DNA of 8,614 nucleotides from Opitutia bacterium (GTDB taxonomy: Bacteria > Verrucomicrobiota > Verrucomicrobiia > Opitutales > UBA953). The notes under the pieces are model-generated. The model ran no database searches and was not told the origin of the DNA. It saw nothing but the letters and a program-made list of their open reading frames with translations. The stretch covers positions 5,051 through 13,664 of the forward strand of contig DNHH01000017.1 of the NCBI GenBank assembly GCA_003485955.1, written 5' to 3'. A program made the position numbers and the translations under genes. Shown here piece by piece: positions 1-6,643 of the stretch (within the stretch, counting starts at the first letter, position 1; each line of letters starts with the position of its first letter).

Positions 1-1339
1 GTGCGAGTCCAAGCACCCGCTTGATGCGACTGTCCACTTCAGCGAGGATGGAGTCTTGTTGGTCAATACGTCCACTCATTGAAAGTTGCGGGTCGTCCAT
101 GCCGACTAACTTCTGTTTGAAACGCGCATTGGCCGTGGGATCAAAAAGGAAGAGCAGCCCAGCAGATGTAGCGACATGTAGCGCCCCTGGCGACTCGTGA
201 ATATCGATTCCAGGTTCGAAATGTTCGCCGGCGTTATCGTAAAAGATAACTGAACATTCTGAGTGGGCTTTGGTGGGCTTACTAATGGTGTAAATAAAAG
301 GTCGTGGCAGTGACACCATCCGTCCGAGACGTGGTAGCTTTTCGTAAGTAGCTCCTTCAAGTGCGGTTTTGCCAAGTAGTGCTTGGTCAGGTGTCGTTGC
401 TGAAAACAACGAGTTGCGCATTTGATTGAGCAACATGTTGCCGGTGGGGTCGCCGTCCTTGAATGCTAGACCGAAGTCGCGTGCGAGTTTTTCTTGGAGG
501 ACATGTGTGGTCGCTGCGAGGAAGTAGGATTTTCCAGAAGAAGGCGCACCAATCAGTGAGAGAATCGATTGCGGCATCTCTAAGAATCCTGGTGGCAACT
601 GGCGGCGACAATGGGGACAGGCGATATCTGTGCACGCTAAGCCCATAGGGTCGAGGGCTTGGCCTTGATCATTGAAGCGGGTGGGTTGGAAACGTAGGCG
701 TGCATCGGTTCCAAGCACCGGGTCACCTCTGAGACTTTCGTGCACGGCAATACTCAAGGCGTCACCTGCGTCGAAGCGCGTCCAGCAAACCGGACAAACA
801 TGTTTACCAACATTTTTTTCGGCGACGAGTGATCCTGAGGGCGTGGTACCATCGACTCGATTCGGCGTTAGCGATGGAACGACTTGGGTGAAAGAGAATC
901 CGATACCAAGTCCTCGGGGCGTACACGCGAGCGTATTGGTTGGGCGTCCGAGTTCGGAGGCGATTTTCACAATGCGTTCTTTGGGCGCTTCCGCTAGGAA
1001 TTCACCACTTTCAACATCGAAGAGCAGCCAAGTCGATGTATCGACGTCTTTTGTCCAATCTTGGTCAGAAGCACCAATCACAAGTAGGGAGTTTTCCCCT
1101 TGGAGCGTAAAGGTGTCACTCATCGGTGTCGGCTCGCTTAAGCGTGCTCCATTTAAGAACACGATTGAACCTTGGGTTGGTACCATCATCAAACCGGAAG
1201 GAGTCTTTTCCAGGGTAGCGATGGGCCGGGTTGAGCCGATCGGGAATTTTACCGGGAATGATGAGGCTTCGCCCTTCGTCCCTCGGATACAGTCAACCCA
1301 GCGGATAGGGGGTTGGTTTTTGGAGTCAATGGGGGGCAT
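1..1339 (-). CDS. FHA-like / zinc-ribbon / P-loop NTPase protein, 3' end missing
   Basis: Reading the - strand from ATG at 1339 gives 446 codons without a stop up to the left edge, so the C-terminus is missing. The frame has an in-frame TGA at 1381-1379 and no other usual start codon after it, which fixes the start. Residues about 30-90 look like a divergent FHA-type beta sandwich (FPIGSTRPI, FLNGARL, LVIGA), without the classic GR/S/H core. CPVC (182-185) and CPHC (241-244) form two Cys knuckles typical of a zinc ribbon; C236 is nearby. A Walker A/G1 motif GAPSSGKS (264-271) follows, then a Walker B/G3-like FYDNAGE (366-372) and a hydrophobic strand ending in FDPTAN (399-404). This order resembles TRAFAC-type GTPase-like proteins, such as the 'double-GTPase' families found in bacterial conflict and signalling contexts. 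The G4 specificity motif would lie outside the window, so GTP versus ATP is undecided. Its biological role is unknown. Confidence 0.85.
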   Translation of the reverse strand, partial: MPPIDSKNQPPIRWVDCIRGTKGEASSFPVKFPIGSTRPIATLEKTPSGLMMVPTQGSIVFLNGARLSEPTPMSDTFTLQGENSLLVIGASDQDWTKDVDTSTWLLFDVESGEFLAEAPKERIVKIASELGRPTNTLACTPRGLGIGFSFTQVVPSLTPNRVDGTTPSGSLVAEKNVGKHVCPVCWTRFDAGDALSIAVHESLRGDPVLGTDARLRFQPTRFNDQGQALDPMGLACTDIACPHCRRQLPPGFLEMPQSILSLIGAPSSGKSYFLAATTHVLQEKLARDFGLAFKDGDPTGNMLLNQMRNSLFSATTPDQALLGKTALEGATYEKLPRLGRMVSLPRPFIYTISKPTKAHSECSVIFYDNAGEHFEPGIDIHESPGALHVATSAGLLFLFDPTANARFKQKLVGMDDPQLSMSGRIDQQDSILAEVDSRIKRVLGLA

Positions 1340-1360
1340 TTTAGGGCTATAACCTTGCTG

Positions 1361-1389
1361 TTGAATTCCTTGGGTTTGTCATTTATAAA
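1361..1389 (+). promoter_or_regulatory. possible sigma70-type promoter of the sigma factor operon
   Basis: TTGAAT (1361-1366) and TATAAA (1384-1389) are 17 bases apart, a fair match to -35/-10 boxes. Transcription would start near 1396, only about 10 bases before the ATG at 1406. That start would leave the AAAGGA ribosome-site candidate (1388-1393) outside the mRNA. The region also has to serve the divergent - strand gene. Motif matching only. Confidence 0.3.
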
Positions 1390-1405
1390 AGGACTACCCC
1401 GTCCA

Positions 1406-1996
1406 ATGGAGCATACTGAGGAAGAACAGCTAACTGTCGAGCGTGCTCGCCAAGGAGATTCTGGCGCTTACGCGTCATTGGTTCTTCGCTATCAAGACCG
1501 TATCTTCGCCAAAGTATTTTCGCTTCTTCGAAATCGACAGGATGCCGAAGAAATTACCCAAGATACTTTTATTCGAGCGAATCGTGTCATCGCAAATTTC
1601 CGAGGTACGGCTTCATTTTCGACCTGGATTCATAAGATTGCCATCAACCTTGCGCATAACCGGTACTGGTATTGGTGGCGTCGTAAGCGCGACCAGTCGT
1701 TCTCCCTGGACGCAGAAATTGGTGAATCCGGCAACACACTACATGACATTTTGCCTGATAGTTGTCAGGGGCCTGGCACCGAGGTCTTGCATAACGAATT
1801 TGTTTCGCGTGTCGCCGAGTGTATGGCTCTGCTCAAACACGACCAGCAGCGCATTTTGATACTCCGTAATATCGATAATCGTTCCTACGAGGAAATTGCC
1901 GATGAGCTTGGTCTCTCTATTGGCACAGTGAAGAGTCGTATTAATCGTGCACGTGAAGCACTGCGCGAACTCATGGGGGATGAGTTTCTCAAATGA
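1406..1996 (+). CDS. ECF-type RNA polymerase sigma factor (sigma-70 family)
   Basis: This 196-residue protein has the two-domain layout of ECF sigma factors. Region 2 spans about residues 12-93, with ARQGDSGAY, YQDRIF, the core-binding DAEEITQDTFIRA (46-58) and the promoter-melting stretch FRGTASFSTWIHKIAINLAHNR (65-86). An aromatic-basic patch, YWYWWRRKR, follows at 87-95. Region 4 spans about 132-187 and has a helix-turn-helix at YEEIADELGLSIGTVKSRI (161-179) for -35 recognition. ATG 1406 was chosen because the alignable protein starts just after it and AAAGGA lies 12 bases upstream. An earlier in-frame ATG at 1313 would run into the divergent gene. The stop overlaps the next start (ATGA), implying translational coupling with a probable anti-sigma partner. 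Target promoters are unknown, but autoregulation is common in the family. Confidence 0.93.
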   Translation: MEHTEEEQLTVERARQGDSGAYASLVLRYQDRIFAKVFSLLRNRQDAEEITQDTFIRANRVIANFRGTASFSTWIHKIAINLAHNRYWYWWRRKRDQSFSLDAEIGESGNTLHDILPDSCQGPGTEVLHNEFVSRVAECMALLKHDQQRILILRNIDNRSYEEIADELGLSIGTVKSRINRAREALRELMGDEFLK

Positions 1997-2451
1997 TCCG
2001 CCACGCAGATTTTGATAAGGCGGTTTTTGCTTACTTAGACGGGGATGCTGTCGCCAAGGATGTTATCGCCTTGCGTGATACTCTACGGAGCCATCCTGAG
2101 TTGCGTGCACGCTTTACCGCTTTGGTTCGATTGCACCGTGCGCAGTCTGTCGTCCTAGCCCGTCGAAACACCGTTTCATTTGCAGGTGTGCTTAAAACTC
2201 TTCGTGAATTTGCGAACCGTGCAGGTCGTTTCTTCGCCCATGCATGCGTGCTGGTGTTAGTAGTTGTTGAGTTAGACGTTACTGTTCCGGGAGTTGACAC
2301 ACGTTCATGGATTCAGCCACTCGTAAGCATTTCCGAAGATACGTCGATGGATGATGAGACTATGCCGATTCCAGAGATTGAAGAAGTAAGTGTAGATGAA
2401 GACGTCGTACCGATGCCTGATGTACGCGAAGCGGACTTCTTGGAGAGCTAA
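1993..2451 (+). CDS. small acidic protein, probable anti-sigma factor
   Basis: This 152-residue protein overlaps the sigma gene stop by four bases (ATGA). That arrangement is typical of an ECF sigma and its regulator. Residues 7-50 (FDKAVFAYLDGDA, then SHPELRARFTALVRLHRAQ) resemble the helical 'YLDGE...DPELR' start of anti-sigma factors found beside ECF sigma genes. There is no HxxxCxxC zinc anti-sigma motif. A short hydrophobic stretch, FFAHACVLVLVVV (80-92), might be a membrane segment, but Glu93 and Asp95 follow at once, so membrane insertion is uncertain. The tail (115-152) is strongly acidic and holds two copies of a 15-residue-period repeat: DDETMPIPEIEE (120-131) and DEDVVPMPDVRE (135-146). 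The function is inferred from position and the N-terminal pattern, not from a recognised domain. Confidence 0.75.
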   Translation: MIRHADFDKAVFAYLDGDAVAKDVIALRDTLRSHPELRARFTALVRLHRAQSVVLARRNTVSFAGVLKTLREFANRAGRFFAHACVLVLVVVELDVTVPGVDTRSWIQPLVSISEDTSMDDETMPIPEIEEVSVDEDVVPMPDVREADFLES

Positions 2452-2478
2452 GGGTATTCAAGCCTTGCCAATAGCCCT
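2451..2478 (+). promoter_or_regulatory. imperfect hairpin between the sigma operon and ptsI
   Basis: AGGGTATT (2451-2458) can pair with AATAGCCCT (2470-2478) if one G is bulged, and CAA/TTG can add pairs inside. It starts at the last base of the preceding stop codon and ends 20 bases before the ptsI start. There is no U-tract after it, so it is a weak terminator candidate and could be an RNA processing or attenuation element. Confidence 0.25.
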
Positions 2479-2498
2479 AACTGGGTTGTCTTGGGGGC

Positions 2499-4247
2499 AT
2501 GGAGGGAGCTGCCACTAGACCAGAGAGGGTCCTTCGCTGTATCGCAGCCGCTCCGGGCGTAGCGTATGGTCCAGCCTACCTGCTTCTCGAGGGCATGGTT
2601 AAGGTGTCCAAGTATGCGATTGAAGATGTGAAAGCTGAGCAGGTTCGCTTGGATGCCGCACTCGAAACAACGCGTCGACAAATTTCAGAGTTACGTGATG
2701 AGGTCGCAGGGCGATTAGGCGACGCCGAGGCAGAAATTTTTGATGCGCACCTGCTCGTACTAGAAGATGCCGCCTTGGTGGGTGAAGTTATGGCGATGGT
2801 TAAAAATCAAAAACTCAATATTGAGCACTGCTTTTCAACGGTTGCAGACCGGTATATTGAAATCTTTGCAAACCTGGACGATGATTTTTTACGTGAACGT
2901 TCTTCGGACATTCGTGATGTCACCGGTCGTATTCTTGATAACTTATTAGGGGTAACTTCGCGTATTCGCAAAGCCGGTGAACCCTCTATCATTCTTGCGG
3001 GTGACTTAACGCCTTCAGATACGGCGTCGTTGCCAGTCGGTGAAGTTTTAGCAATCGCTACAGAGAGCGGCAATCGCACGAGCCATTCGGCAATCATGGC
3101 GCGTGCACTTGAGGTACCTGCGGTTGTGGGTGTTCACGGATTGATGGATCTCGTGAATGCCGGCGACACCATCGTCGTAGATGGCGATGAAGGCCTCGTC
3201 ATCTTAAATCCAACGCCCGCGACGCTTGAGCGCGTTCGCTTGTCGAGTGCCCAGGCCGCCCGCCGCCGTGAAGCATTGCTGGCGGATAATGGCTCACCAG
3301 ATGTCGGTACAGATGGGGCTCCTTTTATCCTCCAGGCCAACATTGGTGGCCCCGACGATCTCGAAGATGCAGTGATTGCGAAAGCACATGGGGTAGGCCT
3401 TTACCGTACAGAGAATTTATTCCTACGTATCGATGGTTGGCCCGACGAGGCCACACAGTATGCCGAATATGCGGAAGTCGTACGTAAGGCAAACGGCCAA
3501 ACAGTAACTTTCCGAACGCTCGATATCGGCGGCGATAAACAACTCGGAGATGCTGAGGTTGAGGCTAACCCTTTTATGGGTTTTCGAGCTTTGAGGCTTT
3601 GCTTAGAGCAACCCGAGATCTTTCGTGCACAACTTCGTGCGATCGTACGTGCTTCGGCTCTTGGGCCTGTCTCTATTATGTTCCCGATGGTTTCGGGTTT
3701 AGATGAAGTTCGCCGAGCTAAAGCCGCAGTTCATGCGGTCGTAAATGAACTCGAGGTCGAAGGTATTCGTCCGATGGTACCTCTGAGAATGGGCGTCATG
3801 ATTGAAATACCCTCTGCGACGGTTATTGCCGATGCCCTTGCTGCAGAGTGTGACTTTTTCAGTGTCGGTACGAATGACCTTGTACAATATCTACTCGCGG
3901 TCGACCGCGGCAATGAGCGCGTGGCTTCGTTGTATGAGCCCGCACACCCTGCAGTGGTCTTGACTTTGCAGCGCGTTTTTCAAGCAGCACGGTCACGAGG
4001 AATTCCCTGTGGTGTTTGCGGTGAGTTGGCTGGCGATGTGGGTTGGGCGCCTTTACTCCTCGGCTTAGGGGCAGATTCGCTATCGATGTCGACACCCGCC
4101 ATTCCCGAGGTTCGCTATGTTTTAAGGCGAAGCACTCAAGCGGATCGTGAGGCACTCGCCAGGGTTGCGTTGGCTTCGGTAGACCCAGTGGCAACGACAC
4201 TGGCTTTACGTACGTTTGCCAGCGACCGATTGCGTTCTCGCCCCTGA
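2499..4247 (+). CDS. ptsI: phosphoenolpyruvate-protein phosphotransferase (PTS enzyme I)
   Basis: Enzyme I autophosphorylates with PEP and passes the phosphate to a histidine of HPr in the cytoplasm. At 582 residues it is close to the usual 570-580. The N-terminal domain starts with IAAAPGVAYGPAY and holds a helical HPr-binding region (about 35-150). The phosphohistidine is His196 in GNRTSHSAIMAR. The PEP-binding C-terminal barrel shows LYRTE (301-305), LDIGGDK (341-347), NPFMGFRALR (357-366), GVMIEIPSA (432-440, Glu436), FSVGTNDLVQY (454-464, Asp460) and the acid Cys507 in GVCGELAGD. All key residues are present. No GAF domain precedes it, so it is not a PtsP-type nitrogen-PTS enzyme. ATG 2499 is the only ATG after the in-frame TAA at 2478. 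GGGGG lies only one base before it, a poor ribosome-site spacing. HPr is not encoded nearby. The stop is one base from the hisC start. Confidence 0.97.
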   Translation: MEGAATRPERVLRCIAAAPGVAYGPAYLLLEGMVKVSKYAIEDVKAEQVRLDAALETTRRQISELRDEVAGRLGDAEAEIFDAHLLVLEDAALVGEVMAMVKNQKLNIEHCFSTVADRYIEIFANLDDDFLRERSSDIRDVTGRILDNLLGVTSRIRKAGEPSIILAGDLTPSDTASLPVGEVLAIATESGNRTSHSAIMARALEVPAVVGVHGLMDLVNAGDTIVVDGDEGLVILNPTPATLERVRLSSAQAARRREALLADNGSPDVGTDGAPFILQANIGGPDDLEDAVIAKAHGVGLYRTENLFLRIDGWPDEATQYAEYAEVVRKANGQTVTFRTLDIGGDKQLGDAEVEANPFMGFRALRLCLEQPEIFRAQLRAIVRASALGPVSIMFPMVSGLDEVRRAKAAVHAVVNELEVEGIRPMVPLRMGVMIEIPSATVIADALAAECDFFSVGTNDLVQYLLAVDRGNERVASLYEPAHPAVVLTLQRVFQAARSRGIPCGVCGELAGDVGWAPLLLGLGADSLSMSTPAIPEVRYVLRRSTQADREALARVALASVDPVATTLALRTFASDRLRSRP

Positions 4248-4248
4248 G

Positions 4249-5340
4249 ATGAAGCCAACCCCTAATTCCTATATCGAGGCGATGCTGGCGTATACGCCAG
4301 GTGAACAGCCACATGGGGAGGGTTGGATAAAATTAAATACGAATGAAAATCCGTATCCACCCAGTCCCGCCGTCGCTGCTGCAGTGGTCAGTGCGCTGAG
4401 TGTTGATGGAGCAACTTTACGTCTTTACCCATCGCCCGACAGCCGTCGTTTTCGCGAAGCTGTGAGCGCATTACACGGTCTGCCCATCGATCACGTACTT
4501 GCCGGTAATGGATCGGATGATGTCTTAAATTTATTGATACGTGCTTACGCTGGCCCGGCCCGTCCGGTTGGTATGCTCAACCCGAGTTATTCACTCTACC
4601 CTGTTTTAGCTGCCGCTCAAAATGCACCTGTGGTACGTGTTGAAATTCAGGCCGACTTAACCTTTTCCATCAATGCAGTCACAGATTCGGGTGCTTCCAT
4701 CTTTTTTATCACCAACCCGAATGCGCCCCTTGGGATAAATTTCGCGCGTAGTATTATAGCCCAAGTCGCCGCAAGTTTCAAAGGATTGCTCGTAGTGGAC
4801 GAGGCCTATGCAGCGTTTGCGCCTGAAGACTGTATCGAGCTTCTTCGATCGCATAGTAATGTTGTTATCACGCGCACGCTCTCCAAGGCGCACGCACTTG
4901 CCGGCATGCGTGTTGGCTATGTGCTTGCCCGACCTGAAGTGATTGGGCTGCTCGATTGCGTGCGTGACAGTTATAATTTAGATCGGCTTGCCCAAGCGGC
5001 AGGCGTGGCTGCAATTAGTGATTCAAAATGGCTCCAAGAAACCGTGGGCAAGGTGAAGCATTCCCGTGAGCGACTCACGCGATCGCTTTTAGATATAGGT
5101 TGGTCTGTTGTGCCGAGTGCTGCTAATTTCGTCTTAGCAACGCCGGTTCGAATGGGTTCGCCCCCTGGAGTTTCGACGAGTGAGCATGCATTCGAATTTT
5201 TACGTTCTAAAAAAATCCTTGTTCGGCGTTTTCCGGCGCACCCGTTGACGGTCTCGGCGCTTCGTATTACGGTTGGTACGGATGCCGAGGTAGATGCTTT
5301 TATGCATGCAGCTAAAGAGTGGACGGCAGGGCGGGGTTGA
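4249..5340 (+). CDS. hisC: histidinol-phosphate aminotransferase
   Basis: HisC is a PLP enzyme that transaminates imidazole-acetol phosphate with glutamate to give histidinol phosphate, in cytosolic histidine synthesis. The 363 residues match the family length of about 350-370. Fold-type I aminotransferase marks are LNTNENPYPPSP (29-40), GNGSDDVLNLL (86-96), NPSYSLYP (111-118), TNPNAPLG (155-162) and VVDEAYAAF (182-190, with Asp184 and Tyr187 contacting PLP). The Schiff-base lysine is Lys213 in TLSKAHALAGMRVGY, with Arg221 as the phosphate ligand. Arg339 in LRITVGT would bind the substrate carboxylate. ATG 4249 is preferred, one base after the ptsI stop. A TTG at 4216 would add 11 non-conserved residues inside ptsI. 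Translation is probably coupled to ptsI. Related aminotransferases of aromatic amino acids share this fold, but hisB and hisH downstream support HisC. Confidence 0.94.
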   Translation: MKPTPNSYIEAMLAYTPGEQPHGEGWIKLNTNENPYPPSPAVAAAVVSALSVDGATLRLYPSPDSRRFREAVSALHGLPIDHVLAGNGSDDVLNLLIRAYAGPARPVGMLNPSYSLYPVLAAAQNAPVVRVEIQADLTFSINAVTDSGASIFFITNPNAPLGINFARSIIAQVAASFKGLLVVDEAYAAFAPEDCIELLRSHSNVVITRTLSKAHALAGMRVGYVLARPEVIGLLDCVRDSYNLDRLAQAAGVAAISDSKWLQETVGKVKHSRERLTRSLLDIGWSVVPSAANFVLATPVRMGSPPGVSTSEHAFEFLRSKKILVRRFPAHPLTVSALRITVGTDAEVDAFMHAAKEWTAGRG

Positions 5341-5371
5341 CTTCCGCGGGCTCTCGGGGGATGAGTGAGTC

Positions 5372-5971
5372 ATGAGTCAGGGCTCTAGAACTAGTACTGT
5401 TAACCGGGATACCGCTGAGACGCGTATCTCACTTTCCGTCAATCTGGATGGAACCGGCCGTGCTGAAATTGCGACGGGTATACCGTTCTTTGATCACATG
5501 CTTACGCTTTTAGCAAAGCACGCCTCGATTGATCTTACCGTCAAGGCGAGCGGGGATACAGATGTCGATTACCACCATACTGTCGAGGACGTCGGGATTG
5601 TGCTGGGACAAGCCATTCGCGAAGCATTGGGTGAAAAGCGCGGCATTCGCCGCTATGGATTCTTCCTTCTGCCGATGGACGAAGTCTTATCGCGTGTCGT
5701 CATCGATTTGTCCAATCGCCCAATGTTGGTCTACCAGGCCGACATTACCAACTACATGGTGCGCGATTTCAATATCGCACTCGTTCGCGAGTTTTTCCAA
5801 GGACTCACCAATGCCTTAGCCTGCAATCTGCATATGCGCTTAGAGTATGGCGATGAGCCACACCACGTCTCTGAGTCGTTTTTCAAATGTTTCGCGCGGG
5901 CATTACGTATGGCAATCGAAGTCGATCCTCGCGCCGGTGATACTATCCCTAGTACCAAGGGTAAACTCTGA
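5372..5971 (+). CDS. hisB: imidazoleglycerol-phosphate dehydratase, monofunctional
   Basis: HisB dehydrates imidazole glycerol phosphate to imidazole acetol phosphate, the HisC substrate, using two manganese ions per site. At 199 residues it is the stand-alone form, without the histidinol-phosphatase domain fused in enteric bacteria. It begins with the usual RTSTVNRDTAETRI strand. Metal-ligand motifs are FFDHML (39-44, His42), YHHTVEDVG (67-75, His68, His69, Glu72) and HHVSESF (164-170, His164, His165, Glu168). DEVLSRVVIDLSNRP (103-117) is also standard for the family. The C-terminus TIPSTKG is typical. ATG 5372 fits family alignments. GGGGG at 5356-5360 is its nearest ribosome site, and a five-codon frame (ATG 5361 to TGA 5375) overlaps the start. 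The gap to hisC is 31 bases and to hisH 8. Confidence 0.97.
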   Translation: MSQGSRTSTVNRDTAETRISLSVNLDGTGRAEIATGIPFFDHMLTLLAKHASIDLTVKASGDTDVDYHHTVEDVGIVLGQAIREALGEKRGIRRYGFFLLPMDEVLSRVVIDLSNRPMLVYQADITNYMVRDFNIALVREFFQGLTNALACNLHMRLEYGDEPHHVSESFFKCFARALRMAIEVDPRAGDTIPSTKGKL

Positions 5972-5979
5972 TTGCTGCC

Positions 5980-6609
5980 GTGACCGTTCGTCCGTCTGTT
6001 GCCGTTATCGATTACGGTGGTGGTAATTTACGGAGTGTTCGTCGTGCACTTGTTGCCGCTGGCGCAGACGCTTTTTTAGCCTCAACGCCTAGTGAGGCCG
6101 AGCGAGCTGATGCCGTTGTCTTCCCGGGTCAAGGTGCCATCGGTGATTGTATGGACTGTCTCAAGCGCACCGACTTCGCCACATTCTTGAAGCAATGGAT
6201 TGCCGCCGATAAGCCCTTCTTAGGTGTATGCCTTGGCCTCCAGGCTCTCTTTGAGTATTCAGAGGAGGGGAATCAGGCCGGCTTAGGTATATTCAAAGGC
6301 AAGATCACCCGGTTCCCTGTGATGGAGGGGTTAAGGGTGCCTCACATGGGCTGGAATGAGGCTTATTTCGTGCAAGGTGCAGGTTTGACCGAGGGTCTGG
6401 GTGTAAATGGCGAGCCGTTCTACTTCGTCCATAGTTACCGTTTGGTAGAGACCGAGCCTAAGCTGGTATGGTGTACGACCGACTATGCTGGTAAATTTGT
6501 GAGTGGCATCCGCCAAGGCAGGGTCCTTGCAACGCAATTTCACCCTGAGAAAAGTCAGGTCAAAGGCTTGCAACTCTACCGTAATTTTCTGACTTTAGTT
6601 TCCCGCTGA
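5980..6609 (+). CDS. hisH: imidazole glycerol phosphate synthase, glutaminase subunit
   Basis: HisH hydrolyses glutamine and channels ammonia to HisF, which closes the imidazole ring to give imidazole glycerol phosphate, the HisB substrate. The class I glutamine amidotransferase fold is clear: VIDYGGGNLRSV (9-20), VVFPGQGA (46-53), the nucleophile Cys84 in GVCLGLQ, PHMGWN (121-126), YFVHSY (148-153), and the catalytic pair His188 and Glu190 in TQFHPEKS. At 209 residues it has normal length. GTG 5980 is the best ordinary start but has no well-placed ribosome site. ATT at 5971, which shares its A with the hisB stop, is in frame and lies 9 bases after AAGGG (5957-5961), so a rare ATT start adding three residues is possible. 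No hisF or hisA follows; gltA comes next, 34 bases later. Confidence 0.95.
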   Translation: MTVRPSVAVIDYGGGNLRSVRRALVAAGADAFLASTPSEAERADAVVFPGQGAIGDCMDCLKRTDFATFLKQWIAADKPFLGVCLGLQALFEYSEEGNQAGLGIFKGKITRFPVMEGLRVPHMGWNEAYFVQGAGLTEGLGVNGEPFYFVHSYRLVETEPKLVWCTTDYAGKFVSGIRQGRVLATQFHPEKSQVKGLQLYRNFLTLVSR

Positions 6610-6643
6610 CCTCACATCGGAGTGTTGGCCAAACCCAACCCCC

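Noticed and set aside
672..1352. 226-codon open frame on the + strand
   Set aside because: It lies antisense to the - strand protein that has clear zinc-ribbon and Walker motifs in the same bases. Its own translation shows no recognisable domain.
1313..1405. Upstream in-frame ATG that would extend the sigma factor by 31 residues
   Set aside because: The extension overlaps the start of the divergent gene and adds no sigma-like sequence. ATG 1406 has a purine-rich site and gives a normal ECF length.
1443..1859. 138-codon frame on the + strand inside the sigma gene
   Set aside because: It is an alternative frame of the sigma factor gene; the sigma motifs are all in the other frame.
3859..4314. 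151-codon open frame on the - strand across the ptsI-hisC junction
   Set aside because: It is antisense to conserved parts of EI and HisC and its translation shows no recognisable motif.
5382..5395. GCTCTAGAACTAGT, identical to part of a common cloning-vector polylinker (XbaI-SpeI)
   Set aside because: The bases are in frame and encode the normal HisB N-terminal RTSTV pattern, and no other vector sequence flanks them. A chance match is the simplest reading.
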